From: Kineococcus endophyticus
GTDB lineage: Bacteria > Actinomycetota > Actinomycetes > Actinomycetales > Kineococcaceae
Assembly: GCF_040796495.1 (NCBI RefSeq)
Contig: NZ_JBFNQN010000009.1
Coordinates: 1 to 64,000 of the forward strand
Direction of reading: 5' to 3'
DNA: 64,000 bases
Both the position numbers and the translations under genes were made by a program. This document shows positions 45,356 to 54,284 of the stretch, piece by piece. The notes beneath the pieces were generated by a model. It made no database searches and was not told the DNA's origin. It saw only the letters and a list, made by a program, of their open reading frames with translations. The stretch's first letter is position 1. Every line of letters starts with the position of its first letter.

Positions 45356-46567
45356 ATGAACCTCGAGCAGTCGGACAAACTCGCGAACGTCCTCTACGAC
45401 GTCCGCGGCCCCGCCCTGCGACGCGCGCAGCAGCTCGAGGAGGCCGGTCACCGCATCCTCAAGCTGAACATCGGCAACCCGGCCCCGTTCGGTTTCGAGG
45501 CCCCCGACGAACTGCTCCAGGACATGGTCGCGAACCTGCCGGTCGCGCAGGGGTACAGCGACAGCAAGGGCATCCCCTCGGCGCGCCGGGCCGTCGTGCA
45601 GTCCAGCCAGCTCAAGGGCGTCCGCGACGTCGGCGTCGGCGACGTCTACATGGGCAACGGCGTCAGCGAACTCATCGTCATGGCCATGCAGGCCCTGCTC
45701 AACGACGGCGACGAGGTGCTCGTCCCGGCGCCGGACTACCCGCTGTGGACGGCGGCCGTGAGCCTGGCCGGCGGCCGCGCGGTGCACTACCTCTGCGACG
45801 AGTCGCAGGACTGGGAACCGGACCTGGAGCACCTGCGGGCCCAGGTCTCCCCGCGCACCAAGGCGATGGTCGTCATCAACCCGAACAACCCCACGGGCGC
45901 CGTGTACGGCACCCGCGTCCTGGAGGGCATGCTGCAGGTCGCGCGCGAGCACGGGCTGCTCGTCCTGTCCGACGAGATCTACGACAAGATCCTCTACGAC
46001 GACGCCGTCCACGTCTCCACGGCCTCCCTCGCGCCGGACCTGCTGTGCATCACCTTCAACGGGTTGTCCAAGGCCTACCGCGTGGCGGGTTTCCGGTCGG
46101 GGTGGATGTACCTGTCCGGCCCGAAGGCGCACGCGTCGGGTTTCGTCGAGGGGCTCGACCTGCTCGCCAACATGCGCCTGTGCGCCAACGTGCCCGCCCA
46201 GCACGTCGTGCAGGCCGCGCTGTCGGGGCACCAGTCCATCAACGACCTCGTCCTGCCCGGCGGCCGGCTCGCCGAGCAGTCGCACCGGACGTGGGAACTG
46301 CTCAACGCCATCCCCGGCGTCAGCTGCGTGAAACCCCGCGGCGCCCTCTACTGCTTCCCGCGCCTGGACCCCGAGGTGCACGCGGTGCAGGACGACTACC
46401 AGCTCATCGTCGACCTGCTGGAGGACCAGCACGTCCTCGTCGTGCAGGGCACGGGGTTCAACTGGCCGACGCCGGACCACTTCCGCATCGTGACCCTCCC
46501 CCGCGTCGAGGACCTCGAGAACGCCGTCGGGCGCATCGGGACGTTCCTGGGCGCCCGCCGCGGCTGA
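45356..46567 (+). CDS. Aminotransferase class I/II (AlaA-like)
   Basis: The 403-residue protein resembles AlaA, the glutamate-pyruvate aminotransferase. N-I-G-N-P-A-P-F-G lies near residue 38, N-P-N-N-P-T-G near residue 180, S-D-E-I-Y-D near residue 205, and the PLP lysine is in N-G-L-S-K-A-Y-R near residue 240. It likely makes alanine from pyruvate and glutamate in the cytoplasm. The ATG at 45356 follows a GAGAAGG stretch. A hairpin 24 bases past its stop probably ends the transcript. Confidence 0.9.
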   Translation: MNLEQSDKLANVLYDVRGPALRRAQQLEEAGHRILKLNIGNPAPFGFEAPDELLQDMVANLPVAQGYSDSKGIPSARRAVVQSSQLKGVRDVGVGDVYMGNGVSELIVMAMQALLNDGDEVLVPAPDYPLWTAAVSLAGGRAVHYLCDESQDWEPDLEHLRAQVSPRTKAMVVINPNNPTGAVYGTRVLEGMLQVAREHGLLVLSDEIYDKILYDDAVHVSTASLAPDLLCITFNGLSKAYRVAGFRSGWMYLSGPKAHASGFVEGLDLLANMRLCANVPAQHVVQAALSGHQSINDLVLPGGRLAEQSHRTWELLNAIPGVSCVKPRGALYCFPRLDPEVHAVQDDYQLIVDLLEDQHVLVVQGTGFNWPTPDHFRIVTLPRVEDLENAVGRIGTFLGARRG

Positions 46568-46585
46568 CGGTTCCCGGGCCCCGGG

Positions 46586-47743
46586 TCACGCGGGCCGTGC
46601 CGACAGTTCCGGCACGGCCCGTCGTGAGACGAGGACGACGAGGAGGGCGACGGTCGTGAGCCCCGCGCACACCGCGAAGACGCCCCCGTAGCCGAGGTGC
46701 GTCGAGGAGCCGACGGCGATGACCGGCCCGGCGATGACCTGGCCGACCTTGCGGACGTTCCCGAACACCCCGACGGCCAGACCGGGGCGCGGGATGATCC
46801 GCTGGAACATCGTCAACCCCACACCGGCGCTGATCGCGAAGAACCACGCGTTGAGGGCCTGCAGCGCCAGCAACGACACCGGCCCGACGGCGACGAACAC
46901 GACACCCAGGTAGTAGGCGGTGCCGGCCAGGCACCCCGACAGCACCAGCGGCAGGTCGCCGAAGCGTGCGGTCAGCCGGCCCAGGAGCAGCAACGCGGGG
47001 ATCTCGAGCCCCGCCGAGACGCCGAGGACGATCCCGGCCCACACGACGTCGAGCCCCAGGCGCTGCGTCACGAACAGGCTCATGACGCTGACGGCGGCGC
47101 TGTTGGCCGCGGCCACGGCGACGAAGGCCACGGCGACGAGGGCGGTCCCCCGCCACGGGACCCCCGGTCCGGCGGGGGCCTCCGGCGCGCCGACCGCCAC
47201 GCCCCGGCGCAGCTGCAGCGTCGTGACCACGTTGAGCGCGGCGATCACGACGACGGCCGCCAGCAACCAGTGCACCCCGTACCCCAGGAGGACCGTGGCC
47301 AGGGGCGGCCCGGCGATCCAGGCGGCCGAGAACACGGCCCGGGTCCGCACGACCTGCTCGGCCCCGGCCCCCGCGTTCTTGAGGTGGGCGAACAGGAGGG
47401 AGGACCCCACGCCCGCAGGACCACCCAGGACGACCAGCGCGACGACGGCCGGCGGCAGCGCGGTCACGAGCGCCAGCACCACCGCGAGCGCCGCGGTCAG
47501 CACCCCGCTGGCCACCATGGGCAGGACGTACTCCCCCCGCCGGTCCGCCCAGACGGGGACGACGAGCGAGGCGACGAACCCGCTGGCGTTGTAGAGGGCC
47601 AGGACGACGCCGACCTCGGTGGGGGTGGCGTCGAACAGGCCGACGAGGAGGAAGGCCAGGGCGGGGTTGAGGAAGGACAGCTGCAGACCCCACCACAGGG
47701 CGGCGGAGGGGACGAGCAACCGGCGGAACGGGGGGCGGGGCAC
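46586..47743 (-). CDS. MFS transporter (sugar-efflux SET-like)
   Basis: The 385-residue protein has 12 predicted helices and W-A-D-R-R-G-E in the first cytoplasmic loop. Its first segment (N-P-A-L-A-F-L-L) and G-N-V-R-K-V-G near residue 335 resemble sugar-efflux SetA/SotA-type transporters. Substrate unknown. It converges on the aminotransferase gene. The RidA gene is 33 bases upstream on the same strand and may share its transcript. Confidence 0.85.
   Translation of the reverse strand: MPRPPFRRLLVPSAALWWGLQLSFLNPALAFLLVGLFDATPTEVGVVLALYNASGFVASLVVPVWADRRGEYVLPMVASGVLTAALAVVLALVTALPPAVVALVVLGGPAGVGSSLLFAHLKNAGAGAEQVVRTRAVFSAAWIAGPPLATVLLGYGVHWLLAAVVVIAALNVVTTLQLRRGVAVGAPEAPAGPGVPWRGTALVAVAFVAVAAANSAAVSVMSLFVTQRLGLDVVWAGIVLGVSAGLEIPALLLLGRLTARFGDLPLVLSGCLAGTAYYLGVVFVAVGPVSLLALQALNAWFFAISAGVGLTMFQRIIPRPGLAVGVFGNVRKVGQVIAGPVIAVGSSTHLGYGGVFAVCAGLTTVALLVVLVSRRAVPELSARPA
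46591..46621. terminator. Bidirectional hairpin between aminotransferase and MFS genes
   Basis: CGGGCCGTGCCG and CGGCACGGCCCG form a perfect 12-bp stem with a 7-base loop. It lies 24 bases past the plus-strand stop and overlaps the last codons of the convergent MFS gene, so it could serve both. Confidence 0.7.
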
Positions 47744-47776
47744 GGTCCCACCCTCTCCCCGCGGACGCTCCGGCTC

Positions 47777-48178
47777 TCAGCCGGGCACGATCGCCACGGC
47801 CTCCACCTCGACGAGCTGGTCGGGCCAGCCGAGCACGGTGACGCCGAGCAGCGTGCTCGGGACGTCGTGGTCGCCGAACGCTGCGCTGACCACGTCCCAC
47901 GCGGCGACGAGGTCCTCGTGCCGGGTGGTCGCGACGAGGACCCTCGTGCTCACGACGTCCGTCAGCTCGGCACCGACCGCCGCCAGCGCGGTGCGCAGGT
48001 TCTCGACGACCGCACGTGCCTGCCCGGCGACGTCCCCGACGCAGACGGTCCTGCCGTCCCGGTCGAGGGGGCAGCTGCCGGCGAGGAAGGTCAGCCGCGC
48101 TCCGGCGGGGACCGTGGCCGCGTACGCGTACGGGACGTCGGCGAGGTCCTGGCTGCGCACGAGCCGGACGCCCGTCAC
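47777..48178 (-). CDS. RidA-family protein (Rid/YjgF/UK114)
   Basis: The 133-residue protein matches the Rid family, which hydrolyses reactive enamine/imine intermediates or acts on related compounds. Features include A-G-S-C-P-L-D near residue 33 and S-T-R-V-L-V-A near residue 77. The usual catalytic Arg near the end of the domain is replaced by V-E-V-E-A-V-A, so a RidA-type deaminase activity is uncertain and it may be another Rid subgroup. It starts with a 4-base overlap on the methyltransferase stop. Confidence 0.85.
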   Translation of the reverse strand: MTGVRLVRSQDLADVPYAYAATVPAGARLTFLAGSCPLDRDGRTVCVGDVAGQARAVVENLRTALAAVGAELTDVVSTRVLVATTRHEDLVAAWDVVSAAFGDHDVPSTLLGVTVLGWPDQLVEVEAVAIVPG

Positions 48179-48882
48179 CGGACCGCGTCCACGACGAACT
48201 CCAGCCCCGGCCGGTCCGGTGCCTGGCCCACGGCGTCCACCGAGAACCCGCGCCGCGTCAGCGCGTCCTCCAGCTCGTCGAGCTCGCGGAAGCGGAGCGT
48301 GGAGTCGGAGACGACGACCTCACCCCGCAGCCGGTAGGTCTGCCGGAAGCTCACGAACGGCGGCGCCACGTCGAGCAGCGAGAAGGCGCGCTCGACCCGG
48401 CCGACGCCGGGCACGTCGCGGTGCTCCTCGACCGGCTCCCACGTCTCCCACGCCCGGGCCTGCGGCCGTCGCGCCTCCAGGACGAACCGGCCGCCGGGAC
48501 GCACGGCCCGGGCCACCCCGGCCAGCGCGTCGTCGAGGTCGTCGTCGGTGAGGAACACCTGGGCGACGTTGCCCGTCATGACGGCCAGGTCGGCTCCCAG
48601 CGGCGGGAGGTCGGCGGCGGCGAGGTGCAGCCAGGTGACGCGGTCGCCGCGGGTCCGGGCGACGTCCACGCTGGCGGCGGCCGGGTCGGCGCCCGTCACC
48701 TCCAGACCCAGGTCCGCGAGCCGCGCCGCGAGGACCCCCGTCCCGCACCCCACGTCGAGGACCCGCCGGGTACCGGGGACGTGCGCGCGGGCCACGTACG
48801 GGTCGAGGTCGGGCCGTCGGGGGTCCTCGAAGGCGTCGTACACGACGGCGAGACGCGGGTCGGCGAAGATCGGGTCCGGCAC
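48175..48882 (-). CDS. Class I SAM-dependent methyltransferase
   Basis: The 235-residue protein has motif I V-L-D-V-G-C-G-T-G near residues 42-50, D near the end of the second strand (G-A-D-P), and a post-I region consistent with small-molecule methyltransferases. Acceptor unknown. It is coupled to the RidA gene by a 4-base overlap. A long perfect-like palindrome sits upstream of its start, between it and the next minus-strand gene. Confidence 0.87.
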   Translation of the reverse strand: MPDPIFADPRLAVVYDAFEDPRRPDLDPYVARAHVPGTRRVLDVGCGTGVLAARLADLGLEVTGADPAAASVDVARTRGDRVTWLHLAAADLPPLGADLAVMTGNVAQVFLTDDDLDDALAGVARAVRPGGRFVLEARRPQARAWETWEPVEEHRDVPGVGRVERAFSLLDVAPPFVSFRQTYRLRGEVVVSDSTLRFRELDELEDALTRRGFSVDAVGQAPDRPGLEFVVDAVR

Positions 48883-48934
48883 GTCCCGATCCTGCGCGCC
48901 TCCCCCTCTCCGGTCACCCCCTTTTCCGGCCCCC

Positions 48935-49010
48935 GTCCCGCGTGGAAAACACTCTTTCCGCCCTTCGAAGCGGCCTGCGGAGGGCGGAAGGAGTGTTTTC
49001 CACGCGGGAC
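48935..49010. repeat. Long inverted repeat (30-bp arms, 16-base loop)
   Basis: The arms 48935-48964 and 48981-49010 are complementary at 29 of 30 positions, with outer flanks (CCCCC/GGGGGG) extending the pairing with a bulge. The arms contain AAAAC, unusually AT-rich here. It lies 24 bases past the stop of the small gene at 49034 and about 50 bases before the methyltransferase start. It could be a terminator; it could also be a small mobile or regulatory hairpin. No second copy is seen. Confidence 0.8.
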
Positions 49011-49033
49011 AGGGGGGACGCGGGTGGGGGGCC

Positions 49034-49300
49034 TCAGCGGACGGCGGTGAGGAAGTCGGTGAACTCGCGGGGCTGGACGTGCACGACGATCCGACGCAGG
49101 AGCCCGTCGACGTCGAACGCCACGGCGACGTCGGGGACGTGGACGCCGTAGAGCTGCAGGTCGAGGGCGAGGGCCTCGCTGAGGAAGTCGCCCGGCTCCA
49201 CCTCGAGGACGTCCCGGCGTCCGGTGCCGTCGAGGGAGCCCCACCACCGCTCGAGGAGTTCGCGTTGCGTCACGACTGCTTCATCGCTGCGTGACGACAC
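49034..49300 (-). CDS. Small hypothetical protein
   Basis: The 88-residue acidic protein has no recognised domain. The pattern E-L-L-E-R-W-W then D-V-L-E-V-E-P-G-D-F and a C-terminal strand-rich part hint at a small alpha/beta fold. A start at GTG 49273 (79 residues) is equally possible. It is divergent from the DinB-like gene and is followed by the long inverted repeat, which may end its transcript. Function unknown. Confidence 0.55.
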   Translation of the reverse strand: MSSRSDEAVVTQRELLERWWGSLDGTGRRDVLEVEPGDFLSEALALDLQLYGVHVPDVAVAFDVDGLLRRIVVHVQPREFTDFLTAVR

Positions 49301-49374
49301 ACGTTTCGCGCCGTCCCCCGTCCGGAGCAGGGGCCCCGCGTGCAGGCCGGGACGGGGCGGCGCAGGGTGGGGCC

Positions 49375-49881
49375 ATGGACGCCAAGGACCTCCTCCTCGA
49401 CCTCTACGGCCGCATCCCCGCCGCCGCGCACGCCGCCGTCGACGGCCTGGACGAGGACACGCTCACCGCTCGGCTCGACCCGCAGGCCAACAGCATCGCC
49501 TGGCTCGTGTGGCACCTCGTCCGCGTCCAGGACGACCACGTCAGCGAGGTGGCCGGCCACGAGCAGACCTGGACGGCCGACGGCTGGGCCGGCCGGTTCG
49601 CCCTCCCGTTCGACGACGGCGAGACGGGGTACGGCTTCGACGCCGACCAGGTCGGGCGGGTCCGGGCGGGCGCCGACCTGCTGACCGGGTACCTCGACGC
49701 CGTCCAGGACCGGACGACGGCCTACCTGCGGACCCTGTCGGACACCGACCTCGACCGGGTCGTCGACGAGCAGTGGGACCCGCCGGTCACGCTCGGGGTG
49801 CGTCTGGTGAGCGTCGCCGACGACGACCTCGAGCACGCGGCGCAGGCGGCGTTCCTGCGCGGGGTGCTGGAACGGCGCTGA
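49375..49881 (+). CDS. DinB/DUF664 family protein
   Basis: The 168-residue protein has the four-helix DinB layout with metal-binding histidines, as in W-H-L-V-R-V-Q-D-D-H near residue 43, and a C-terminal helix with a His (L-E-H-A). The family includes mycothiol-dependent enzymes in actinobacteria; a role with mycothiol is inferred. The ATG at 49375 is chosen over upstream starts that would overlap the divergent gene. A perfect hairpin terminator follows. Confidence 0.82.
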   Translation: MDAKDLLLDLYGRIPAAAHAAVDGLDEDTLTARLDPQANSIAWLVWHLVRVQDDHVSEVAGHEQTWTADGWAGRFALPFDDGETGYGFDADQVGRVRAGADLLTGYLDAVQDRTTAYLRTLSDTDLDRVVDEQWDPPVTLGVRLVSVADDDLEHAAQAAFLRGVLERR

Positions 49882-49888
49882 AACGCAG

Positions 49889-49922
49889 AACGACCCCCGT
49901 CCCAGCAGGGACGGGGGTCGTT
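49889..49922. terminator. Bidirectional terminator
   Basis: A perfect 15-bp stem (AACGACCCCCGTCCC with GGGACGGGGGTCGTT) encloses a 4-base loop. It lies between convergent DinB-like and CspA genes and can end both. Confidence 0.9.
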
Positions 49923-49932
49923 CAGGCGTTCG

Positions 49933-50136
49933 TCAGAGACGGACGACGTTGGCGGCCTGGGGGCCCTTGGCGCCCTGGGTCACCTCGAACTCGACGGTGT
50001 CGTTCTCCTCGAGGTTGCGGTACCCGTTGCCGGAGATCGCGGAGTAGTGGACGAAGACGTCCGGACCACCGTCGGTGGGGGCGATGAAGCCGAAGCCCTT
50101 CTCGCCGTTGAACCACTTGACAGTTCCCTGAGCCAT
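49933..50136 (-). CDS. cspA: Cold-shock protein CspA-type
   Basis: The 67-residue protein is a standard single-domain cold-shock protein with RNP1 K-G-F-G-F-I and RNP2 V-F-V-H-Y-S. It binds single-stranded nucleic acid as an RNA chaperone. The ATG at 50136 has GAGGAGG four bases upstream. The long leader before it (50137 to about 50300) suits post-transcriptional control, though no motif is clear. The desaturase gene lies 169 bases upstream on the same strand. Confidence 0.96.
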   Translation of the reverse strand: MAQGTVKWFNGEKGFGFIAPTDGGPDVFVHYSAISGNGYRNLEENDTVEFEVTQGAKGPQAANVVRL

Positions 50137-50305
50137 GAGGCCTCCTCGGGTGTTGCGCCCCACTCGTGTGAGGCTCGCCGCCGAGGGTGCTGACCGGGTG
50201 GTGAGCGTACTGGGCCCTCGGTGATTCCCCGGGGCGCTGCGAGCACGTCGAAGAACTGCGACTAGCCCACAACGTAGCACGTCGCACGCCGGGGCGGGCA
50301 ACTCC

Positions 50306-51373
50306 TCAGGCGGCGCGGAGCTGACCGACGAGCGGGCACGAGAACGGGTCCCGCGCGGCGATCCCCACCTGGTTCAGGTAGGCGACGATGTCGGCGAAGG
50401 ACCGCGCCAGCGATGTCTCGGTGTAGGAGATGCCGTGCTCGGCGCAGAAGCGCTGCACGAAGGGACGCGCCGCGCGCAGGTTCGGTCGCGGCATGGACGG
50501 GAACAGGTGGTGCTCGACCTGGTGGTTGAGCCCCCCCATGACGAGGTCGACGAACCAGCCGCCCGAGATGTTGCGCGACGTCAGCACCTGGCGGCGGATG
50601 TAGTCGACCTTCGCCTCACGGGCCACGATCGGCATGCCGACGTGGTTGGGCGCGAACGCGCCGCCCATGGAGAACCCGAAGGCCGCCATGTGGACACCGA
50701 AGAACGCCGCACCCCGGGCGGGCCCGAGGAGCAGGACGAGGGCGCTCGCGTAGACGGCCCAGTGCACGACGATGAGCGAGGTGTCGATCCAGCGTCGCTT
50801 GCCCGCCCGGCCCTTGATCATCGTGCGGACCGAATCGGCGTGCAGGTTCAGGCCCGCGAGGGTCAGCAACGGCCAGAACCACCAGCCCTGCTTGGCGGTG
50901 GCCCAGCGCAGCAGGCCCTTGCGGCCGGCCGCGGCCTCGCCGTGGAACGAGACGACGTCGGACTCGATGTCGGTGTCCGTCCCGAGCTTGTTGGGGGCCT
51001 GGTGGTGGCGGGTGTGCTTGCCCATCCACCAGCCGTACGACAGGCCCGTCAGCAGGGCCGCGAAGATGCGCGCCGCCCACTCGTTGCCGCGGTGCGTGGC
51101 GAAGATCTGCCGGTGCGCGCCGTCGTGGCCCAGGAAGGCGAACTGCGTCAGGACGAGCGCAAGCGGGGCGGCCGTCAGCAGGACCAGCCACGAGTCGCGC
51201 AGCAGGACGGTGCCTGCGACGACGGCCGCGAAGGCCAGGGTCGTCGCGGCGATGCGCCCCCAGTAGTGCCCGGTGCGCCGGCGCATGAGACCGGCCTCCT
51301 GGACCGCCGCGGTCAGCGCCCCGTAGGGAGTGGTGCGGCGCGCTGGGCGGGCGTCGGTGGGCAGGGTCGTCAC
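50306..51373 (-). CDS. Acyl-CoA/fatty-acid desaturase
   Basis: The 355-residue membrane protein has the three His boxes of front-end type desaturases: H-D-G-A-H near residue 88, H-T-R-H-H near residue 119, and H-Q-V-E-H-H near residue 284. Four hydrophobic segments surround them. It introduces double bonds into fatty acyl chains using two iron atoms and oxygen, adjusting membrane fluidity. It is close to a cold-shock gene, fitting cold adaptation. Confidence 0.93.
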   Translation of the reverse strand: MTTLPTDARPARRTTPYGALTAAVQEAGLMRRRTGHYWGRIAATTLAFAAVVAGTVLLRDSWLVLLTAAPLALVLTQFAFLGHDGAHRQIFATHRGNEWAARIFAALLTGLSYGWWMGKHTRHHQAPNKLGTDTDIESDVVSFHGEAAAGRKGLLRWATAKQGWWFWPLLTLAGLNLHADSVRTMIKGRAGKRRWIDTSLIVVHWAVYASALVLLLGPARGAAFFGVHMAAFGFSMGGAFAPNHVGMPIVAREAKVDYIRRQVLTSRNISGGWFVDLVMGGLNHQVEHHLFPSMPRPNLRAARPFVQRFCAEHGISYTETSLARSFADIVAYLNQVGIAARDPFSCPLVGQLRAA

Positions 51374-51542
51374 GGGGCTCCTCGGCGAGGTGGGGGGACG
51401 CGCCCGGTCTGGACGGGTCGGGCGGGTGCAACTGTGGTTGAACGTACAGGTCCGCCCGCTCGTGCCCCGGCGTTCCCGTCTACTCTTCTTCGGTGCCGTT
51501 CGCGGCGCGCCTGAGCCGTCCCGCCCGAGGAGAGCCGACCGA

Positions 51543-53822
51543 GTGAGCCAGTCGACGCAGTCGGACGCGGACGTCGCCGCCCAGGCGGACGCCCGCGAGG
51601 TCGCCCGGGTCGTCGCCGCCGAGGACGCGCACGTCGGCGGCCTCTACGCCCGGCTGGACCAGCTGCGGGCCCAGACCGCCGAACAGCTCGCCGAGGTGCG
51701 GCGCACCGAGGCGACCGGCACCCACCAGAACCGCTTCGAGCGGGACGCGTTCGCGACGCTCTACGAAGACCGCCTCTCCCAGCTGTGGTCGGTGGAGAAC
51801 CGGCTCTGCTTCGGGCGGCTGGACCTGCGCGAGGGCACCCAGGACCCCCGCCGGTACGTCGGCCGCCTCGGCCTGGCCGACGAGCGGGGGACGCAGGTCC
51901 TGGTCGACTGGCGGGCGCCGGCGGCGCAGGACTTCTACCAGGCCACCGCGGCCTCTCCACGCGACGTCGTGCGACGCCGTCACCTGCTGACCTCCGGGCG
52001 GCGCGTCACGGGCGTCGACGACGAGGTGCTCGTGGCCGCCGACGGGGAGCGCACGACGGGCGACGCCGCCCTGCTGGCCGCCGTCACCGCCCCCCGCACC
52101 GGCCGGATGGGCGACATCGTGGCCACCATCCAGGCCGAGCAGGACCGCGTCATCCGCGCCTCCGAGCGCGGCGTCCTCGTCGTGCAGGGCGGGCCCGGCA
52201 CGGGCAAGACCGCCGTGGCCCTGCACCGCACGGCCTACCTGCTCTACACCCACCGCGACCGGCTGGCCCGCAGCGGTGTCCTGCTCCTGGGTCCGAGCCC
52301 GGTCTTCCTGCGCTACGTCGAGCAGGTGCTGCCCGCGCTCGGCGAGACGGGCGTCGTCACGCTGACGCTCGGCGAGATGTACCCCGGCGTCGTGGGGCGC
52401 GGTGAGGACTCCCCCGCGGCCGCCCGCGTCAAGGGGTCGCTGCGGATGGTCGACGTCCTGGAGGCGGCCGTGGCCGCCCGCCAGCGCGTGCCCTCCCGGC
52501 CGATCCGCTTCGACCTCGACGGGACGCGGGTGCAGCTGCGCCCGGAGGCGATCGCGTCGGCCCGCACCCGGGCCCGCCGGACGCGCAAGCCCCACAACCT
52601 GGCGCGCGTGACGTTCGTGCGCGAGGTGCTGAACTCCCTCGTCAACTCCCTGGCCCGCGCCCGCGGCGTCGACCTCGGCGAGGAGCGCGACGACCTCGTC
52701 GCCGAACTGCGGGAGAACGTCGACGTGCGCCGCGAGGTCAACCTCTGCTGGATGCCGCTGACGCCGCAGAAGGTGCTGGCCGCCCTCTACCGGAACCCGG
52801 CGCTGCTCGCCGAGGTGGCCCCCGGCCTGTCCGAGCGCGACCGCGACGCCCTGCACCGGGAGGACCCGACCGCCTGGACCGAGGCCGACGTCCCGCTGCT
52901 CGACGAGCTCGCCGAACTCCTCGGGCCGCTGGAGGAGACGGCGACGGACGCCCGCGCCGCGGCCGAACGGGAGGAGCAGGTCGCCTACGCCCGCAAGGTC
53001 CTGGAGGACTTCGAGGCCTCCGGCGTCGGGAACCCGCTCGTCTCCCCCGAGCTCCTCGCCGACCGGTTCGCGACCGGCGGGCCCAGCGGCACCGTCGCCG
53101 AACGCGCCGCGGTGGACCGGACCTGGGCGTACGGGCACGTCGTCGTCGACGAGGCGCAGGAACTGTCCGCGATGGCCTGGCGCCTGGTGGAACGACGCTG
53201 CCCGTCGCGGTCCATGACGCTCGTCGGGGACGTCGCGCAGACGTCGAACCCCGCCGGTGCGCGGTCCTGGGCGCAGGCGCTGAAACCCGTCGTCGACGAC
53301 CGGTGGCGGCTGGAGGAACTCACCGTCAACTACCGGACCCCGGCGAGGATCTCCCGCGTCGCCGCGGACGTGCTGCGGGCCGCGGGGATCGCCGCGAACC
53401 CGCCGACGCCCGTCCGCGAGGGCGAGCACGACCCCGTCGCCCGGCCGCTCGCCGGCCCCGGGTCCGTCGTGGAGCTCGTCCGGTCGCGGTTCGACGCGCT
53501 CGAGGAGGGCCGCATCGCCGTCCTGACGGCGCACGAGGACGGTCATGTCGGCTCCGACGCCCTGCGGGCCGCGGTGACCGCGGCCCTGCCCCCCGGCTCG
53601 GTCGCGGCCTCCCCCGACGACCTGGACGCGACGGTGTCGGTGCTCGACGTCCACCGCGCCAAGGGCCTGGAGTTCGACGTCGTGGTCCTCGTCGAACCCG
53701 CGGCCGTGCTGCGGCGCCCGCGGGGGGCGAACGACCTCTACGTCGCCCTGACCCGCGCGACGCAGGAACTGCACGTGCTGCACGCCGAACCGTTGCCCAC
53801 GGGCATGGAGTCGCTCGCCTGA
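51543..53822 (+). CDS. HelD-like UvrD/Rep-family ATPase
   Basis: The 759-residue protein begins with a charged helical N-terminus with V-A-R-V-V-A-A-E and an antiparallel coiled coil (about 10-80). It has Walker A G-G-P-G-T-G-K-T near residue 216, Walker B V-V-V-D-E-A-Q near residue 534, and the C-terminal motif H-R-A-K-G-L-E-F near residue 705. HelD proteins bind RNA polymerase and release it from stalled complexes, sometimes linked to rifampicin resistance. GTG 51543 is preferred because the longer frame has no gene-like start. It is divergent from the desaturase gene. Confidence 0.9.
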   Translation: MSQSTQSDADVAAQADAREVARVVAAEDAHVGGLYARLDQLRAQTAEQLAEVRRTEATGTHQNRFERDAFATLYEDRLSQLWSVENRLCFGRLDLREGTQDPRRYVGRLGLADERGTQVLVDWRAPAAQDFYQATAASPRDVVRRRHLLTSGRRVTGVDDEVLVAADGERTTGDAALLAAVTAPRTGRMGDIVATIQAEQDRVIRASERGVLVVQGGPGTGKTAVALHRTAYLLYTHRDRLARSGVLLLGPSPVFLRYVEQVLPALGETGVVTLTLGEMYPGVVGRGEDSPAAARVKGSLRMVDVLEAAVAARQRVPSRPIRFDLDGTRVQLRPEAIASARTRARRTRKPHNLARVTFVREVLNSLVNSLARARGVDLGEERDDLVAELRENVDVRREVNLCWMPLTPQKVLAALYRNPALLAEVAPGLSERDRDALHREDPTAWTEADVPLLDELAELLGPLEETATDARAAAEREEQVAYARKVLEDFEASGVGNPLVSPELLADRFATGGPSGTVAERAAVDRTWAYGHVVVDEAQELSAMAWRLVERRCPSRSMTLVGDVAQTSNPAGARSWAQALKPVVDDRWRLEELTVNYRTPARISRVAADVLRAAGIAANPPTPVREGEHDPVARPLAGPGSVVELVRSRFDALEEGRIAVLTAHEDGHVGSDALRAAVTAALPPGSVAASPDDLDATVSVLDVHRAKGLEFDVVVLVEPAAVLRRPRGANDLYVALTRATQELHVLHAEPLPTGMESLA

Positions 53823-53826
53823 CGGC

Positions 53827-54243
53827 TCACCAGGCCACGGCGAGGGCCCCCGCCAGCGCCAGCACCGCCCCCGCGGTGCGCACGACGTCGGCCCGCAGCA
53901 GCCGGCGCAGCAGCTCCGGTCGCGGCCCCTCCCGCCCCAGCCGGGCGTGCGTGGGCGCGGCGGCCGCGGCCGTCGTCCCCAGCGCCAGGACGGTGCCGAC
54001 CGCCGCGACGACGAGACCGGCACCGACGGGCAGGGTCGCCAGCGCCCACGCCCAGGACGCCAGCAGCGCGCCGTACACGGCCGCGACGACGGGCGTGATC
54101 CGGCGGGTGTGCGCCGCGTGGACGGCGGCCCAGCGATCGGCCTCCGTCGCGACCAGGGCCGGGTACGCCACCGCCGTCACGACCGCCGAGAAGGCGGCGT
54201 GCGCGGCGGTGGCGGCCAGCAGGGCCGTGGCGGCGTCGGTCAC
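53827..54243 (-). CDS. Uncharacterised four-helix membrane protein
   Basis: The 138-residue protein has four hydrophobic segments (about 6-28, 48-70, 76-92, 115-138) and conserved-looking polar residues H-x-x-F, Y-P-x-L and W near the first helix. It resembles DUF1772-like small membrane proteins but without a firm match. GTG 54243 is the likely start; the longer frame in the same phase runs antisense to the neighbouring secreted protein. It converges on the HelD gene. Confidence 0.55.
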   Translation of the reverse strand: MTDAATALLAATAAHAAFSAVVTAVAYPALVATEADRWAAVHAAHTRRITPVVAAVYGALLASWAWALATLPVGAGLVVAAVGTVLALGTTAAAAAPTHARLGREGPRPELLRRLLRADVVRTAGAVLALAGALAVAW

Positions 54244-54284
54244 GGGGTCATGCAACCGCCCGTGCCGCGCCGGTGCCCGTCCGG

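Noticed and set aside
51374-51542. Rifamycin-associated element upstream of the HelD-like gene
   Set aside because: I looked for a GC-rich dyad of that type and saw none; only a weak TACTCT at 51481.
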